Source: Suillus spraguei (Eukaryota; Basidiomycota; Agaricomycetes; Boletales; Suillaceae). From it: a DNA stretch of 64,000 bases. The translations under genes were made by a program, and so were the position numbers. The first letter of the stretch is position 1, and every line of letters begins with the position of its first letter. Below the pieces are notes generated by a model, which was not told the DNA's origin, did no database searches, and was given only the letters and a program-made list of their open reading frames with translations. Positions 21,742 through 34,178 of this stretch are shown piece by piece. The stretch covers positions 62,001 through 126,000 of the forward strand of contig JABCPU010000178.1 of NCBI GenBank assembly GCA_016800925.1. The letters run 5' to 3'.

Positions 21742-23909
21742 ATGCTACAACTACTTGACCTGCGTATTTTTAGCAACACGCAGCTCGTTCTCGGTACTAC
21801 AGCTTGCGTTGGGGTTATAGGAGTGATTATATGTGCTTACCTTTGTAAATCTAAATCATACCTGCCTCCTTCTCCACCCACTTGGCGACTTCAGGGACAC
21901 TTCCTACCGCATCACAAGTGAAGTTTCATATTGGCCTCTTCGTTTTCGTAATCTGATTTTACCCGATTTCTGATCAGCGCATCTCTCACTGTAGCGCGGT
22001 GGATTGACGAGTATGGCCCTCTAGTTACTATTCGCTCAGGAACCCAGCCCATCGTGATTATCGGCCGATACAAAGTTAGTCTCTTCAATGTTCATATGTC
22101 ATCATCTCCAGATTCAACACTTTGTGGCAGGCCGCAGTGGATATAATGGAGAAACAGGGAAGAATCCTAGCTGATCGACCACGCCTTGTTTCTGGAGAAA
22201 TTCTTACTCGCGGACTGAACGTCACTTTGGCGCACGCCAGGGACAGGTTCCGTCCGATGTATAGGTTCGTCGCTGCGATGCTGTAAGGGCTCAAACAGCC
22301 CTAATCTTACTTTCAATGTGGTGCAGAGCATTCCATACATATCTCCAGCCCAAATCAGCTGAGGCGTATGAGCCTCTGCAGATATCACAAGCGAAGAACG
22401 TAATCCTCAATATTCTTGACGATCCACACAACTTTCAGCACCATGTTGGAACGTAAGTGATTTCCTACGTGCGGGATCTGGTAGTGTGTTACTTACAGGT
22501 TTTTGGCAGTTATGCTGCAATGACGATCATGAAAGTTATATATGGGAAGACCGCGCCGACGTTGGCAACTGACCCCGAAATCAGAGAGGCTCGCCAGCTC
22601 ACTGAAACATTTCGTGCAGTCCTGTACCATGGTAATTACTCCATGCCGTGGCTCAAATACCTTCCATGGTATACGCAAGAATTAAAAGACGGGTTCGAGA
22701 GGACCAGGCGACTTCACACAGGCCAGCTGAACCGCGTGAGACAGCAGCTAGTACGCATTTTCTTGGCTATCTTCACATGATGTCTGAGTTGTTCCACAGC
22801 AGAGCAACGAGGACATTAGCCCTTCGTTTGCAAAATATATTCTAGAAAATGGGTATCTCTATAACTTGACGGAGATCGAGATGGCGTATCTTGCTGGCGC
22901 GTTATTTGGACCTGGGTTCCATACGGTAAGGAATCTTCCTTTTCCCGTTTGTATATCACTGAGATGAGATGTCAGACTGCTGTAGCGATATGCACGGTGC
23001 TAATGGCGGCTGCATATTTCCCTGAAGAGCACGCTAAAGTACAAGCTGAGCTTGATGCAGTCATCGGAAGGGAGCGAGGTAGCTTGATTTTGCATCGTAG
23101 TCATGTCAATTGAATGATTTCCCTGCTAAAGTGCCGACCTTTGCCGACAAACCATCCCTTCCTCGTTTAGAGGCTTTTATCTCTGAGGCTTTGAGGTGGA
23201 GACCGTTGGTTCCCGAAGGTGGGTATTTGAATAGTCGGTCCTGTACCTGAAGCTCACACAATCCACCCTACAGGATTGCCTCACCGAACAACTGAAGATG
23301 TCATTTGGGCAAGTACTCCCTGAACGATTTGTTCTCCGTAGGATAATCTGACATCCACCGGCAGGCAAACTATTGTATTCCCGCCGGAACTACGGTAATC
23401 GGCAACCACTGGTAAGTCGATGTCTTTGAAGATACGACGTACTATCAAAGTGTCACCGCCCTAGGGCCATTTCTCGAGATCCAGAAGTCTATCCCGAGCC
23501 TGATGCATTCAAGCCCCAACGCTGGATTGACGACCAAGGTCGCTTGAGGGACGATCTCGCATTCTTTGTATATGGGTTTGGTCAGCGGTAAGTACTGTCT
23601 TTTGGGATATACTTCCTTCGATTGTCTTTTTTCCAGTACATGCCCAGGTCAACACGTGGCGAACAGGTTATAGCTCTTTTCACGCACATGATTTCCCGTT
23701 CTCATCTGAAATGTTACAGATCGGTGTTCATAAATTCGCTTCTTATTTTTTGGGCCTTCGAGCTCAGTCTGGATCCTATGCAGCCGCAGGATGACATGGG
23801 GTTCACAAAAGTGATGATACCAAATGTCCCTTGCGCTGTTGAATTCCAGACGAGGGTTCCAGAAACGGAGCTTAGGCGTATGATGCAGAATTATCCCGAG
23901 GCTGGGTGA
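21742..23909 (+). CDS. Cytochrome P450 monooxygenase
   Basis: Thirteen exons: 21742..21917, 21978..22074, 22131..22264, 22327..22452, 22510..22750, 22800..22925, 22976..23078, 23132..23218, 23274..23312, 23365..23411, 23465..23587, 23637..23666, 23720..23909, about 505 residues. A hydrophobic anchor (LGTTACVGVIGVIICAYLC) is followed by the Pro-rich hinge LPPSPPTW, then an I-helix-like AGALFGPGFHTTA, the ExxR motif EALRWRP, PEPDAFKPQRW, and the haem loop YGFGQRTCPGQH with the Cys ligand. It should be an ER-bound, CPR-dependent oxidase of the CYP64/OrdA-like type common in Agaricomycetes; the substrate is unknown. All junctions keep frame except exon 9 to exon 10, where GT-AG splicing leaves one extra base before NYCIPAGTTVIGNHW. 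That is either an indel or atypical splicing. The ATG at 21742 is the first in frame. Confidence 0.85.
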
Positions 23910-25566
23910 GAAGCTTTGACAAATCGCCACTGGGGGGCGGGGGACAAAAGGAGGACAGTAAATGAATGTATTTGGTCAAGCTCACACGTATTTAAGCGAA
24001 GATCCTTTGTCACGCGGAATGATACGAAAGTAGGATCGCATAAGACAGGTCCCATACTCGATCCAGACAACTTCTTTAGCGGCTCCATAACAATTTGCGC
24101 CACTGCTGGATGATACCCATCGTGTTCTTGAGCACGTCACGGTGAGCGAGGTCGTGAGCAACGGTAGAGAAGACCGATCCGTCCAGCGATACTGTGCTTG
24201 CATGAAATCTGGCCCAGTGTCGTTTTCGCATCCTTGGTGGACCAGATAGGTCCAAGACCAAAATAATGACTACTTATCTCAAGTTGGAGCACCTTCATGA
24301 TCAATGTTCTGGATACCAGGGGTTTGGCGGTAGAGACGCAAACGCTTGAAGTATTTCTGCACAATATCAGCTATATTCCAGCTCCCTCAACATTCAGGTC
24401 GACGTACGACAATTTTTCTAGTTATATTCTTCTCAAATTTCCAGTGCTTCATGAAATCTCTTACACAGTTCCCGTCCACGTCTGTCTGGCTTCGCAGGGG
24501 TTTGGTGGCGGAAACGCGAGAGCGACTCCCTACTTTGAGATCACGCTGGAAGATGATGATGGACAGCATGGTCTTACTCCATACTGTTCGCAAGAGGGCT
24601 TGCGGTTCCTTCCTCGTCTCCTCTAGTGTATAAAAGACGCAAGACGTATCTCCTGCCAAAGTCCTTTTTGATCATCTCCAGATGTGAGAGGGTGATGCAC
24701 GGGAGGCGAACGTGCCAGGGCTCTCCTGACACGGGAACAACAATGACACTGCATGAATATTGACTCGCCATGTATGAGGATGATGACCGGACCACGACGT
24801 TGCCACTTCAAGTCGCAAGTCTGTATTTGCCTGAGTAAATTGCAGAATCGTCAGGTTTGTTGGTATGATGTGGAGAACTGGCACCCACATTATGAGAGAA
24901 CGGTTTTGTGGAAACGGCGACGCATAACGATGGCCAGACTGCAGACTCTGTGATGACGGCGCAAAACCACAAGAGTGCTCTGTCAAGGTATAGTTTTCAG
25001 GACCCGAGAATATAGTACGTTCCCGATAAAATGCAGGCGGAGAAAATCAAACCACGTCAGAGCAAGGTCATAGTCGGCCCCATCGCGAAATATTAAAACA
25101 AGCGGTGTTTGTTGCAGTGTCCTTGTGATGCAAGTGAACGAAAGAACGCTGACAAAGTGCAAGATTGTCTGACTTTCTCATTCAAAGTCTCAAGCCAGGC
25201 TGGTTCTTGTCTAAATCGACGGTCTGACCTATAAACATAGCATCGACATACCCCTGGTATTATATAATGCTACGTGGCTGTATTGACTTCGTCACAGCCT
25301 GAGAATCTTTGGTCAGGGCATGGTGCAGGGCATCGTACTAGACGGGACGCTCATCCGCAGTACTCTGCCCCGTGTCTTCCTGACTACACTTGCGAGCTGC
25401 GCATCACTGGCGGCTGACCTCTCCCAAGCCAATGTCACTAGTATAATTCGAGCCTTCCCGTCTGACACTCAACACACTACGTTTTGGGGGCGACTACCAT
25501 TTACCTGGCCCGTAATCCACCGCGACTTGCTTTGAGCACTCTTGGCAGAGCTTTAACTGTTCTACC
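23910..25566. other. Intergenic, about 1.7 kb
   Basis: Several minus-strand frames of 70-105 codons (24137..24986) follow one another in different frames, and a 71-codon plus-strand frame starts at 25320, but none shows motifs I recognise. A decayed gene is possible on the minus strand; I cannot support one. Confidence 0.35.
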
Positions 25567-27373
25567 ATGAGTCTGGACCAAAATCTCTTCACGCTCCTTC
25601 TAACACCAAATAGTTCTGATTCAAGTGGGCTCGTGACTGACCTCACCGATCCTTCGGGAAACGTACACTATCGCAAACGACGTGTACCCGGGAAAGTCTA
25701 TAGAATCGAGGTGTATGGTGCGTGCGTTGCCAATTCGGCTCGATCACCAACTGATTGAGCTGTGGCAGATCCCATTTCAGAATCCTTGCTTGCCTCTGCT
25801 ACTTCTCCGAGCGCGACGAGCAAACATAAAACGGTAGAATTGTACAATCCTTCCAAGGTCATCGAGCTGAAATATACCGGCACCCTGACTTTCCGATGGT
25901 CCTTCAAATGGGAGCAGTGAGTTTCTGAACACAGCGGCTGTGATGCAAACTCAGTCACCATTACAGACACGAATTTGAGTGGAAACGAGAAGAGTGCTTC
26001 ATGATCAGAAAGCCCGACCCACCTGTTATGGTTGCGGTAACCAAGGAGCCTCCAGGTAGAATAAAGACAGCGTCCATCCAAATTCTGGATTACAACCTCA
26101 ATAGGTGAGCTTACGATCGGTCACAAGAGTCTTCGCGACGTGATTGATAAATACAAACAGGTTTGATATAGATGATCGAAAGGGGTTAGAAATTGTCATC
26201 CTGACTGCGTTGCTCACCTTTCAAGATGCCAGCGATTCATATCACGAGGCACCTAACGACAACAACGCAACGTCAGCTGCAACGACTTCAGCTCTTAAAG
26301 GTTTTACAGAGATGACTGCGCGAAAGGTATCGAGCGGACCTACATATTCTCCACCAGTCCCACCACCAAAACCCGGACCGAAAAAAGGTGTCGAAAGGGT
26401 TGCCGAAATCCAGGCATCGAGAGGCGAAGTGAATGAAGTTTTGATTGTTGAGGAGTGCTCTCCTAAGGATTACGCGCGATATTGTGCACGGATGCTTCAT
26501 GTGCGTTGGCCGTGCTGTGATAACAGGAACAGAATAACAACGAATTGGATTTCAGGACGAAGCGATGATGTTTATATCCATACGCTCTGCAGGTGCATCC
26601 CAGGTTCCCAAAGTGTTGCAAGTAGTGGAGGAGACGAAACGCTACCGGCACAAAGCAGGTAAGTTTCTGGGCTTGTTGCCGTTCCACTTTCTCAAGCGAT
26701 TTAGGCGATAAGGATCTTTATCAATATGTTCTGTATGATACGATCCAGATGTCACGCAAGGGTCCGAAAACGATCAATCTGGACGATAATAAAGCCAATG
26801 GCACCCCGGGGAGTAACATCGTGGTCCATTTGAGTAAAATCGATATGCCCTGAGTTACGGCCAAGGAGCGCTATTCCGAATCGGCCTGGAGAAGGACGCT
26901 CGGGACCATCAAAAGAGCGAACAAAGGATGGGAAGAGCAAAGATATCCGCAAGGACGAAGAAACGAAAGAAAGAGGATCAAGCGAGAAGGAACGGAAGGA
27001 AAGAAGGAAGCGCGAGGCAGAGCATGTCACGGAGAAGGCAAAGCTCCGATCAAAATCTAGCGCGCCTGTACTCACTTCCCATGTCTCTTCATATCCGGCT
27101 TCAGGCCCAGGTTCGACACCGGAGCGAATTCGCATACAACCGCACCTACACAAATCATCATCACCGCAACTGAACCGGCCTAACAACCATTCGGCTCCTC
27201 CACTGCCTCCCCGCATGCCAGTGCATCATGTGGCTCCACGACCCCGGTACTCGACATATGGGACATACCCGATGTCGTACCATGAGCAGTATTCATCTAA
27301 CCCTCAACGTCTCGAACCCCCGATTTCTTCATCACCTTCGCCAGTCACATTACTGGCTAGATTACTAAGGTGA
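25567..27373 (+). CDS. Uncharacterised conserved basidiomycete-type protein, one likely frameshift
   Basis: Exons 25567..25717, 25769..25916, 25967..26104, 26161..26500, 26556..26658 and 26705..27373 have canonical 50-56-nt introns and sum to 1549 nt, one base over a multiple of three. The N-terminal 200 residues look like a folded beta-rich domain (ELKYTGTLTFRWSFKWEQ, then HEFEWKREECFMIRKPDPPV and ILDYNLNRFDIDDRKGLEIV). A Pro-rich linker (PPVPPPKPGPKKG), a short helical section and a Lys/Arg/Glu-rich disordered tail ending ...PVTLLARLLR follow. Near 26844-26849 the frame must shift at a CCC run (DMP to ELRPRSAIPNRP) to stay open to the stop at 27373. I do not recognise a named domain; the residue pattern feels conserved in Agaricomycetes. 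The basic tail suggests nucleic-acid or membrane contact, as inference only. Confidence 0.65.
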
Positions 27374-28355
27374 ACAAGACGGCGCTATGATTTCATTTTT
27401 ACTTCCGATTATCTATCTTCATCTGGGTATGTTCAATTTCAAACATGGACACTTTACTTGATACCTCGTCTACAATACGTACTTGTAACTTATACCAGTG
27501 ATACGCCGTCGCCAACAATACCAAACAGATACCACCAACGTGATCACAAATCGCTTCCGACACACCGCCTTGAGACTGCCTGCGACACCATCAAGTACTG
27601 AAAATAGTACGGATCATCATTGTGATTGAAGAGGTCCAGTACCATCATCACGGCATGCCCACAGTCAGGTTCATGACGTGAAGGGTGTCAGGCACATTTA
27701 CTTTATTAGGCTTTATTGCGTACCCTAGTACACGCCAGTGACTGCGGAAACGAGATATCTATACGAGTACACCTGCCTAAGCTATGGATTAACGACCCTA
27801 ACCGCAAAGTGCGGAAGTAAACTATAGATTAGATAACAGAGCACAGGGACAACCCTCGACAAGCGGAGTCTCAGTCTTTGGTATGAACGTGAACCGTTAA
27901 TTCCGTACTGGAACTTGACAACGACGTCTACGATGTACGTTATCTCCGAAGTTTCATTTGTAGTCGTAGTAGACTTTGGCATCGCTGACGGGATCATTAC
28001 CGTCTTCTCTTGTCAGGGCAATCGAGATCGTAGACCAACACAAAATTCAATATATATATATATATTACTGGACAGCTCAAGTGTCACGTCACAAGCGATA
28101 GCTTCAGCAGTATGGTATATCGTCAGAGTGCATGTAATGACTAGAGTACAAGTGTGGAATAATGAACACGAAACTAAAAAATTGTTCGAGTGCAGGGTAC
28201 TAAAAGGATCTGTGGGTATTCGTAAAGAATAAGTAATGGTGTAGATACGAAGACCGGCACATCCTGTCTGCTTGCACCGCAAGATATGATATCGAAATAA
28301 AGATCTTCTAGAATATGCGTAGCTTGACCTGTCTTTTAGCATATAGAAGACTGCC
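27374..28355. other. Intergenic between convergent genes, with an AT microsatellite
   Basis: This holds an (AT)n run of about 17 nt at 28050-28066. No gene is supported. Confidence 0.5.
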
Positions 28356-29416
28356 TTATGACACACCCCCAATCTCGATGAAGCTCCTCCAATTCCACGA
28401 CGATAGATCCTCATCTTTCAAATCAATAAAGCTTTTCAATGGAAACCAGGACTCAATCGTGCTTCGTCTTTGTCGCTTCGGGGGCTGCAACACTGTGACT
28501 GAACAAGGAAAAGTGGTTGGTTTTTGGGAAAGATGTTTGGAAGATGCGATGACCGCGTCTCCTTCATCTTCGATATCTGCAAACGACCCGAAATCCTCGA
28601 CTTGAACGGGAGTATTTCCCTTGGACGAAAGCACCTTGGCCTCGTCATCTTCATCATCGCTCATGCTCATAAAGTTTTTTCGTAGATTCGACCTCGGGAT
28701 GCGGTTAGCAGTACGAGAGCGGCCCTCGAGACATGCCAGAGCGTCCATCCGACCTTTTCGCCTCTGATGCGAAGTGATGGACGAGGAGCGTAGAGATGAC
28801 CCTTTTCCTGATGGGTAAATGGGCAACAATAAAGGATTTGAAAGAGATGTGTTGGTCGCAGACGGAAGTGGCTTTGAAGGGGGTGGGTTCGGGACGCGAT
28901 CATGGGAAGTTGGGGGCTCGGGCAAGGTAGATGATACAGGAGCAGGTTTAGGAGAAGGAATTTGCCTCAAAGATTCACGAGAAGATCGATGGACTACGCC
29001 TGCTAAGTTAATGGTGTAGGACGAACAAAGGCAGGTCTTTCGGTTCGTCTTGGGAAAAAATCAGTACGATAAGAAAACAAACACAGATGCTAAACTCACG
29101 ATAAATTACGAGGAGAAACTGCATCTGAAGTACAAGTCCAACTAGTAGACTTTGAAATATTTGACGGCTTGCGCCTGTGACCTGCAATCGGGCGATTGGA
29201 GTCTGCCAGGTCGAGGGATAGGAATGACCGAAATTCAACGGTATCCCTTTGTCCCGTGAAATAAGATGCCGAGGCTTGATCATCAACGGTGGTACTAGTC
29301 TTGCAGGACGTGCCCTTCGAGGATGATGGGATAGCCGGGATGTGTGCAGACGGGAGACCCGCCCGTCGCTCTGCTAAAAGGCCCAAAGTGAAAAGTGGGG
29401 AATAAGAAGAGTGCAT
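28356..29416 (-). CDS. Uncharacterised disordered protein, one likely frameshift
   Basis: Two exons, complement(29100..29416) and complement(28356..29048), are joined by a 51-nt GT-AG intron. Their sum, 1010 nt, is one base short of a multiple of three. The reading frame changes near 29000: RTERPAFVRPTPLT meets a stop, while AGVVHRSSRESLRQIPSP continues one base over, so one base seems missing. The protein is rich in Ser, Pro and Arg, with an acidic patch (MSMSDDEDDEAK, VEDFGSFADIEDEGD) and a short ordered C-terminus (STIESWFPLKSF, DLSSWNWRSFIEI). I do not recognise it. The ATG at 29416 is chosen as the first in frame. It converges on the 25567 gene. Confidence 0.5.
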
Positions 29417-31748
29417 CACGGAAAAAGATAAAAAAGCAAGTGTGCACGAAGACAAAAAAGCAGGGGAGGCACTCTAAAGAAACAAGACCGATGGTTTCAT
29501 CGCTCTTTATAACTCAATGAAAATGCAATGCACTGCGTCGTCACGAGTGATCGGATAGACGCTACCCCTTCTTTTGTCACATGTTCACAAAAGGACTGCC
29601 GGCACGTTGCCGAAGCCAGGGTCAAATGAAATTATTTCACACGGTTTAGGTCGAAACTTATATGTGCGGCGCATGGCTATACAAAACCTTGCGCAGTAAT
29701 ATCCTCAAATAATCTGGTCAAGTTGAGAAACATTTTACAGAATTGTTTGGAGCATGGGCCCATCGGGCAAGTGTAAAATACCGTCCAACACCCATTTTAC
29801 TTCCGCGGAGTCTGTACAAAAAAAGAAATTCACCCCTGTAAACATTTGACACGTCTAACTTCAAGTTGCACGTTTTCAATGCCAAGCGGACAACAACGAA
29901 ATGAATTCTCCGAAGCTCGAAGGTATCATTGCAACACCGTATACGTATGTTTTCAATTCGCTTAAGACTCCGGTCGGACGTTGTATCGCACAATCCGGTT
30001 TCTATACAAACCTTTGTGGGAAACGGTTGAAAAGTTGAGCACCGTGACTCATTGTACCCATTGTTTATATAATATTGGTAACACATTCTGCCAGTCGTTA
30101 TGGGGATTTGTTCGAGGCAGCTTTGATAACTATCAGGGTTTATACGTATGTGATTTCATCAACACACAGCTTTGCAGACCTAGCCCCACCTAATTGACGG
30201 TATTAATTATTTCAAGCAGTCATATTTTTTAATCACGTCTGCCCACGCTGTATTTCAGATATTTTGCCACGAGTACTTCGCTTTTACAATTGCAAATTAT
30301 TTGCAAAGTGCAACTCAGGGCGTATCTTATCGCCACATGGGCATTCAACCGCTTACAATTCGAGCACCTTCAAAAAATTGATTGGCGAACTTTGAACGTA
30401 TGTACCCGCAACGTGGGAGGCGCTTTCTCTTCGGTTTGCATAAATGTCAACCTTTCGCCTCCGGAGAGCGTCGACTACCGATCTAGACTGCGCGCTATAT
30501 GGCTATTCGACACCGGAATGATATTTCGCCAGCAAGGATTATATAGTATATGTTACGATAGCAATATCGTCCGAAATTCGTCGATCCACAAATCACCAAC
30601 GCGTGGGTTTGACTGTTTATAGTCTTGGATCATTCTTCTTCCAGTCTATCCACAGCTCGCCGTTATCTCGGACCCCAAGGTTCCAATTACAGTACACAGC
30701 TTAGCGATGACTTGCATGGAGACATCGACTCCAACGGGGAGTAGGCTTTATCTACAAAACGCCCATTTCGTATGTATGTGTACCGGTAGCCTCAACTCCA
30801 ACCCATTCATTTCTGGTCCCGGTCTGACCCGCCCATGTACTCCCGAGCTTTTTTCAATGAAAAGTCGAACCAGTCTCGCTGCGTGGCCTGAATATCACTA
30901 ACGCCATTCCATACGGATCAACATGTCCGTTGCGATTAAGTTCCTTCACTGAAACCATTGTCATCTCCTACTAGTACCAGTAACCAGGCGATGTCCGAAT
31001 TTCACCTCGTGTCCTTTATCACAGTCGGGTTCTGTTGTCCTGGTCACGCTTCTAGTAAGAATCTATCTACTAATTGTCGTCGATGAACGTTTGACCATTC
31101 CATCAATGACTCCGAAAATCTCCGATGCTGTATCATCGAAAAGACAAAGACTTGGCTCCAATGCAAATTAATAGCTCAGATAACAGTGCTAAATTCAGAG
31201 TCATGGAGCTTCTAGATAGCATCTTGTCAATATCGCCCGCAGGGGCTGTACAGGCGTGTCCGACAGTCCGCTCACACCCCGCTGGGACTTTGGTCAATTG
31301 AAAGTGTATTATTATAAGGGACTGTGAAATTATAATTAAGTGCGGTGTTCCAGGCTGCTCCAGAATGCAGACTTCTCAACATGCGGGCTTAAGCACCCCA
31401 AAAGCCGAGATACTTGCGTGAACATGATCATCCTTTGGTAGAATACAGCAACAGAACTCAGGCGAGTTCATTCTTGGTTCATACTTGTTCGTTTTTGTCT
31501 CTGGCGATGCGATCATTCGAACGTGCGAAGAGGGTGGAGTGGTATTGGTCGTAACATATTCGTGATCTACTGTATGCCGAAAAAAGTGATGGGGTGTACC
31601 AGGTAGAGATAGCAAGAGGGAATAAACCAGGTAGTCATAACTGTATACTGCCAGGGGCAAAAATCTATTGTAAGTCCCATGATAAATTAAACGAGTAAAT
31701 AAAAAAAAGGGCATATAGGCAGACTATGAGTGCAGAAAAGTGTGCAAT
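29417..31748. other. Intergenic, about 2.3 kb
   Basis: Frames up to 122 codons exist on either strand (for example 29718..30086 minus and 30290..30622 plus) but have no domain motifs or plausible splice partners. I see no repeat or RNA gene. Confidence 0.4.
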
Positions 31749-32906
31749 CTACTTGCCACCGGTGGTGCCGAGGCCCATCGACGCCTTGAACGAGTCGTAG
31801 ATCCACCATTGGAAACCTTGATAAACGAGGTTGGTTATCGATTTCAAAATAGTATGAAATTCACGCACCAGTAAGAGTACCGATCATCAATACACGAGTG
31901 CCGAGGCCCTTGGTTGCAAGTGTGACGATGCCAGTTTCCGATGCGATGGCACCAATGCTCTTGCCCTTGTTGGCAGGCTTACCCATAAGCGAGACCACGG
32001 TGTCAGCCGGGTGGGAGACGACAGCGCAAACGACACCGGCGAGATAACCAGATGCAAATGTGATCCCGAGCTGAGTGGTCTTTGCATATGTCTCTTTAGG
32101 CTCAGGGAAGACGTGAGTGTAGAAGAGCTGGACGATCTTCTCATAGAAGCAGAACTTGGCCATGGTGTAGGGGATCTATTACGTCATAAGTAAGATGCAA
32201 CCGGAAGCAAAGCAGCATAGCCAACCTGACGAGACCATAAGGGAACAAGAGAGCCGAATGGGTAGCGGGTCTCTGCCTTTGTCTTGCTCATCTCCGCAAG
32301 GGCGGCACCAAAGGCGGTGGGGAATGTGCCACTAGGGCTTGTTTGGATCTTGACCTTGGTCATCTCGAGAGGGCAGAGAGCAATGTCGGCAAAGACTTCT
32401 GCCGAAGCAGAACCAACAAGCCAGATAGCGGGTTTGTACTTGTTAGAAAGCTCCTCCCCAGCCAAGTTCATGTATTGGTCCTTGAATATTTCATAGAGAC
32501 CGTACTTGAACATGCCCTGTAACGAGTAACCGACAAGGGTAGGACCGAAGCCTTTCCAGATACCAGTCTGGCCCTCCTCGCGAATGAGCGTGGCGAGACC
32601 AGATGTGAGGCCTTTGTATTTTGCAGGGTCCACCTATACATAAAAGCTGTGAGGCACCACGAAGCCAAGAGCTAGATAGACTGACCTGCATATTACACTT
32701 GGCCACATCAAGAGGTGTGAGCGCGGCATGAGTGGTACCGCAGGCAAGAACACCACCAAGCATACACTTGCTGTAGTACGCAGCGTCATGAGGTACGGGA
32801 CCAATGTATCTTCGAACATGTCAGACCCGGCCCAACCCGACAAAACGTAAAAATAAGGTAAAAGATACCTTGCGTCCCATTTACCAGTTGGTGCCAGATG
32901 CGACAT
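31749..32906 (-). CDS. MIR1: Mitochondrial phosphate carrier
   Basis: Five exons, complement(31749..31816, 31869..32175, 32226..32633, 32686..32809, 32869..32906), join in frame to 314 residues, the standard size. Three mitochondrial-carrier repeats are visible: THAALTPLDVAKCNMQ (PxDxxK type), ADIALCPLEMTKVKIQT, and CAVVSHPADTVVSLMGK. The first has GFGPTLVGYSLQGMFKYGLY downstream, typical of the phosphate carrier. It sits in the inner mitochondrial membrane and imports phosphate with protons for ATP synthesis. The protein lacks a long presequence. The gene is divergent from RIB3, sharing a 394-bp upstream region. No defects. Confidence 0.93.
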
Positions 32907-33300
32907 CGTCTATTATTTTTATAAAAGTTTATACGAGAAATCTACAAGTCGAAAGAACAAGCGCGTGCTTCGGAGGTCAAAGTACGAGAAACAGGTGGTC
33001 TGGCCCAAATTTTATCGAGTTAAATTTAGCCATGGCTTTGCTTCGGCGCCCTTGAGCATCGTATTTGTGATCTGAGCGCTTCTGATTTCTAATACTTTTC
33101 GGTGACCTCGCTAATTATAGCTCCCTCTCCTCTTGCTGAACATGAGCGTTATGACCAACTAGCACTAGCTCACGACTAACAGCTCGCTCATTTTCACCTC
33201 AAACCGAACAGTAAAATTGTAAGACCGAGGCAAGTTGCTTCCCTCGTGGTTTTAAACTGACAGCGGTCGACCCGAGTCTTTCTCAGAATTCTTTACTACG
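32907..33300. promoter_or_regulatory. Shared upstream region of MIR1 (-) and RIB3 (+)
   Basis: 394 bp lie between the two start codons of divergent genes and must contain both promoters. I cannot point to a specific factor site. Confidence 0.45.
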
Positions 33301-34178
33301 ATGCCCACCGCCAATGTTCAAGACTCTGTGCCAGAGCACCACAGACTCGCTAAAATGAATGGATCCACTAATCCTATTTGGATACCTACTCAAGTAGAAG
33401 ATATCTCACTTAGAACTTCATCCGAATTCTCCTTTGATACAGTAGAGGAAACGCTTACTGCATTCGCGCGTGGTGAAGCTGTTGTCGTCATGGACGACGA
33501 ACGAAGGGAGAACGAAGGCGATTTAATTATGTCTGCGAGCCAATGTTCCGTGGAAGCCATGGCATGGATTATCAAGCATACGAGGTACGACTCCTTTTGC
33601 ACCCATGCATCCGAGTTCATCTTCACACCTATTTTAGCGGATACATCTGCATCTCTCTTCCCGAGGAGCGTCTCAACGAGCTTCAAATTCCCATGATGGT
33701 TCCCGAAAACCAGGAGCGGCACAAAACTGCTTACACCATCACCGTTGACTACAAACATGGTCTGTTTTCATTCCTCCGAAAGACTTATGCAGCGATTAAA
33801 TAATTAATCATACTTCCAGGCACCACCACTGGTATTTCTGCCCATGATCGTTCTCTCACCGTGCGGAAGTTGGTCGATCCTACTTCGACTGCGTCTGATT
33901 TTAGCCGCCCAGGGCATATGGTACCCTTGCGAGCGCAGAAGGGCGGCGTTCTAGAACGTAGAGGTCATACGGAAACAGGTGTCGATTTGTGTGCCCTCAC
34001 TAATCAACCTCTGGGAGGAGTGTTATGCGAGCTTGTGAACGACGATGCGCTGGGTACTATGGCGCGGCGCGATGATTGCCGATTGTTTGCCGATCGATGG
34101 GGCCTGAAAATGATTAGTGTGGATATGTTGGCGCAGTACAGAGGAGCGATGGAGAGCACGAGTACTGCGTCATCTTGA
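33301..34178 (+). CDS. RIB3: 3,4-dihydroxy-2-butanone 4-phosphate synthase
   Basis: Exons 33301..33584, 33638..33759 and 33820..34178 join in frame to 254 residues. The enzyme converts ribulose 5-phosphate to 3,4-dihydroxy-2-butanone 4-phosphate plus formate in riboflavin synthesis. The acidic active-site loop [19 protein letters not shown], the [13 protein letters not shown] segment, [14 protein letters not shown], the [20 protein letters not shown] loop and HTETGVDLC are all present, followed by [10 protein letters not shown]. It is monofunctional: no GTP cyclohydrolase II domain follows, as in other fungi. The length is slightly above the usual 210-240 because of the N-terminal extension. 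No defects. Confidence 0.94.

Noticed and set aside
24137..24986. Series of minus-strand frames next to the P450
   Set aside because: Three different frames without recognisable family similarity; could be a decayed gene but unsupported.
21742..27373. Secondary-metabolite cluster around the P450
   Set aside because: Neighbours are an intergenic stretch and an unrelated unknown protein; no synthase, transporter or regulator is adjacent.
29718..30086. 122-codon minus-strand frame in the 29.4-31.7 kb gap
   Set aside because: No domain, Cys- and Arg-rich composition typical of non-coding translation, no splice partners.
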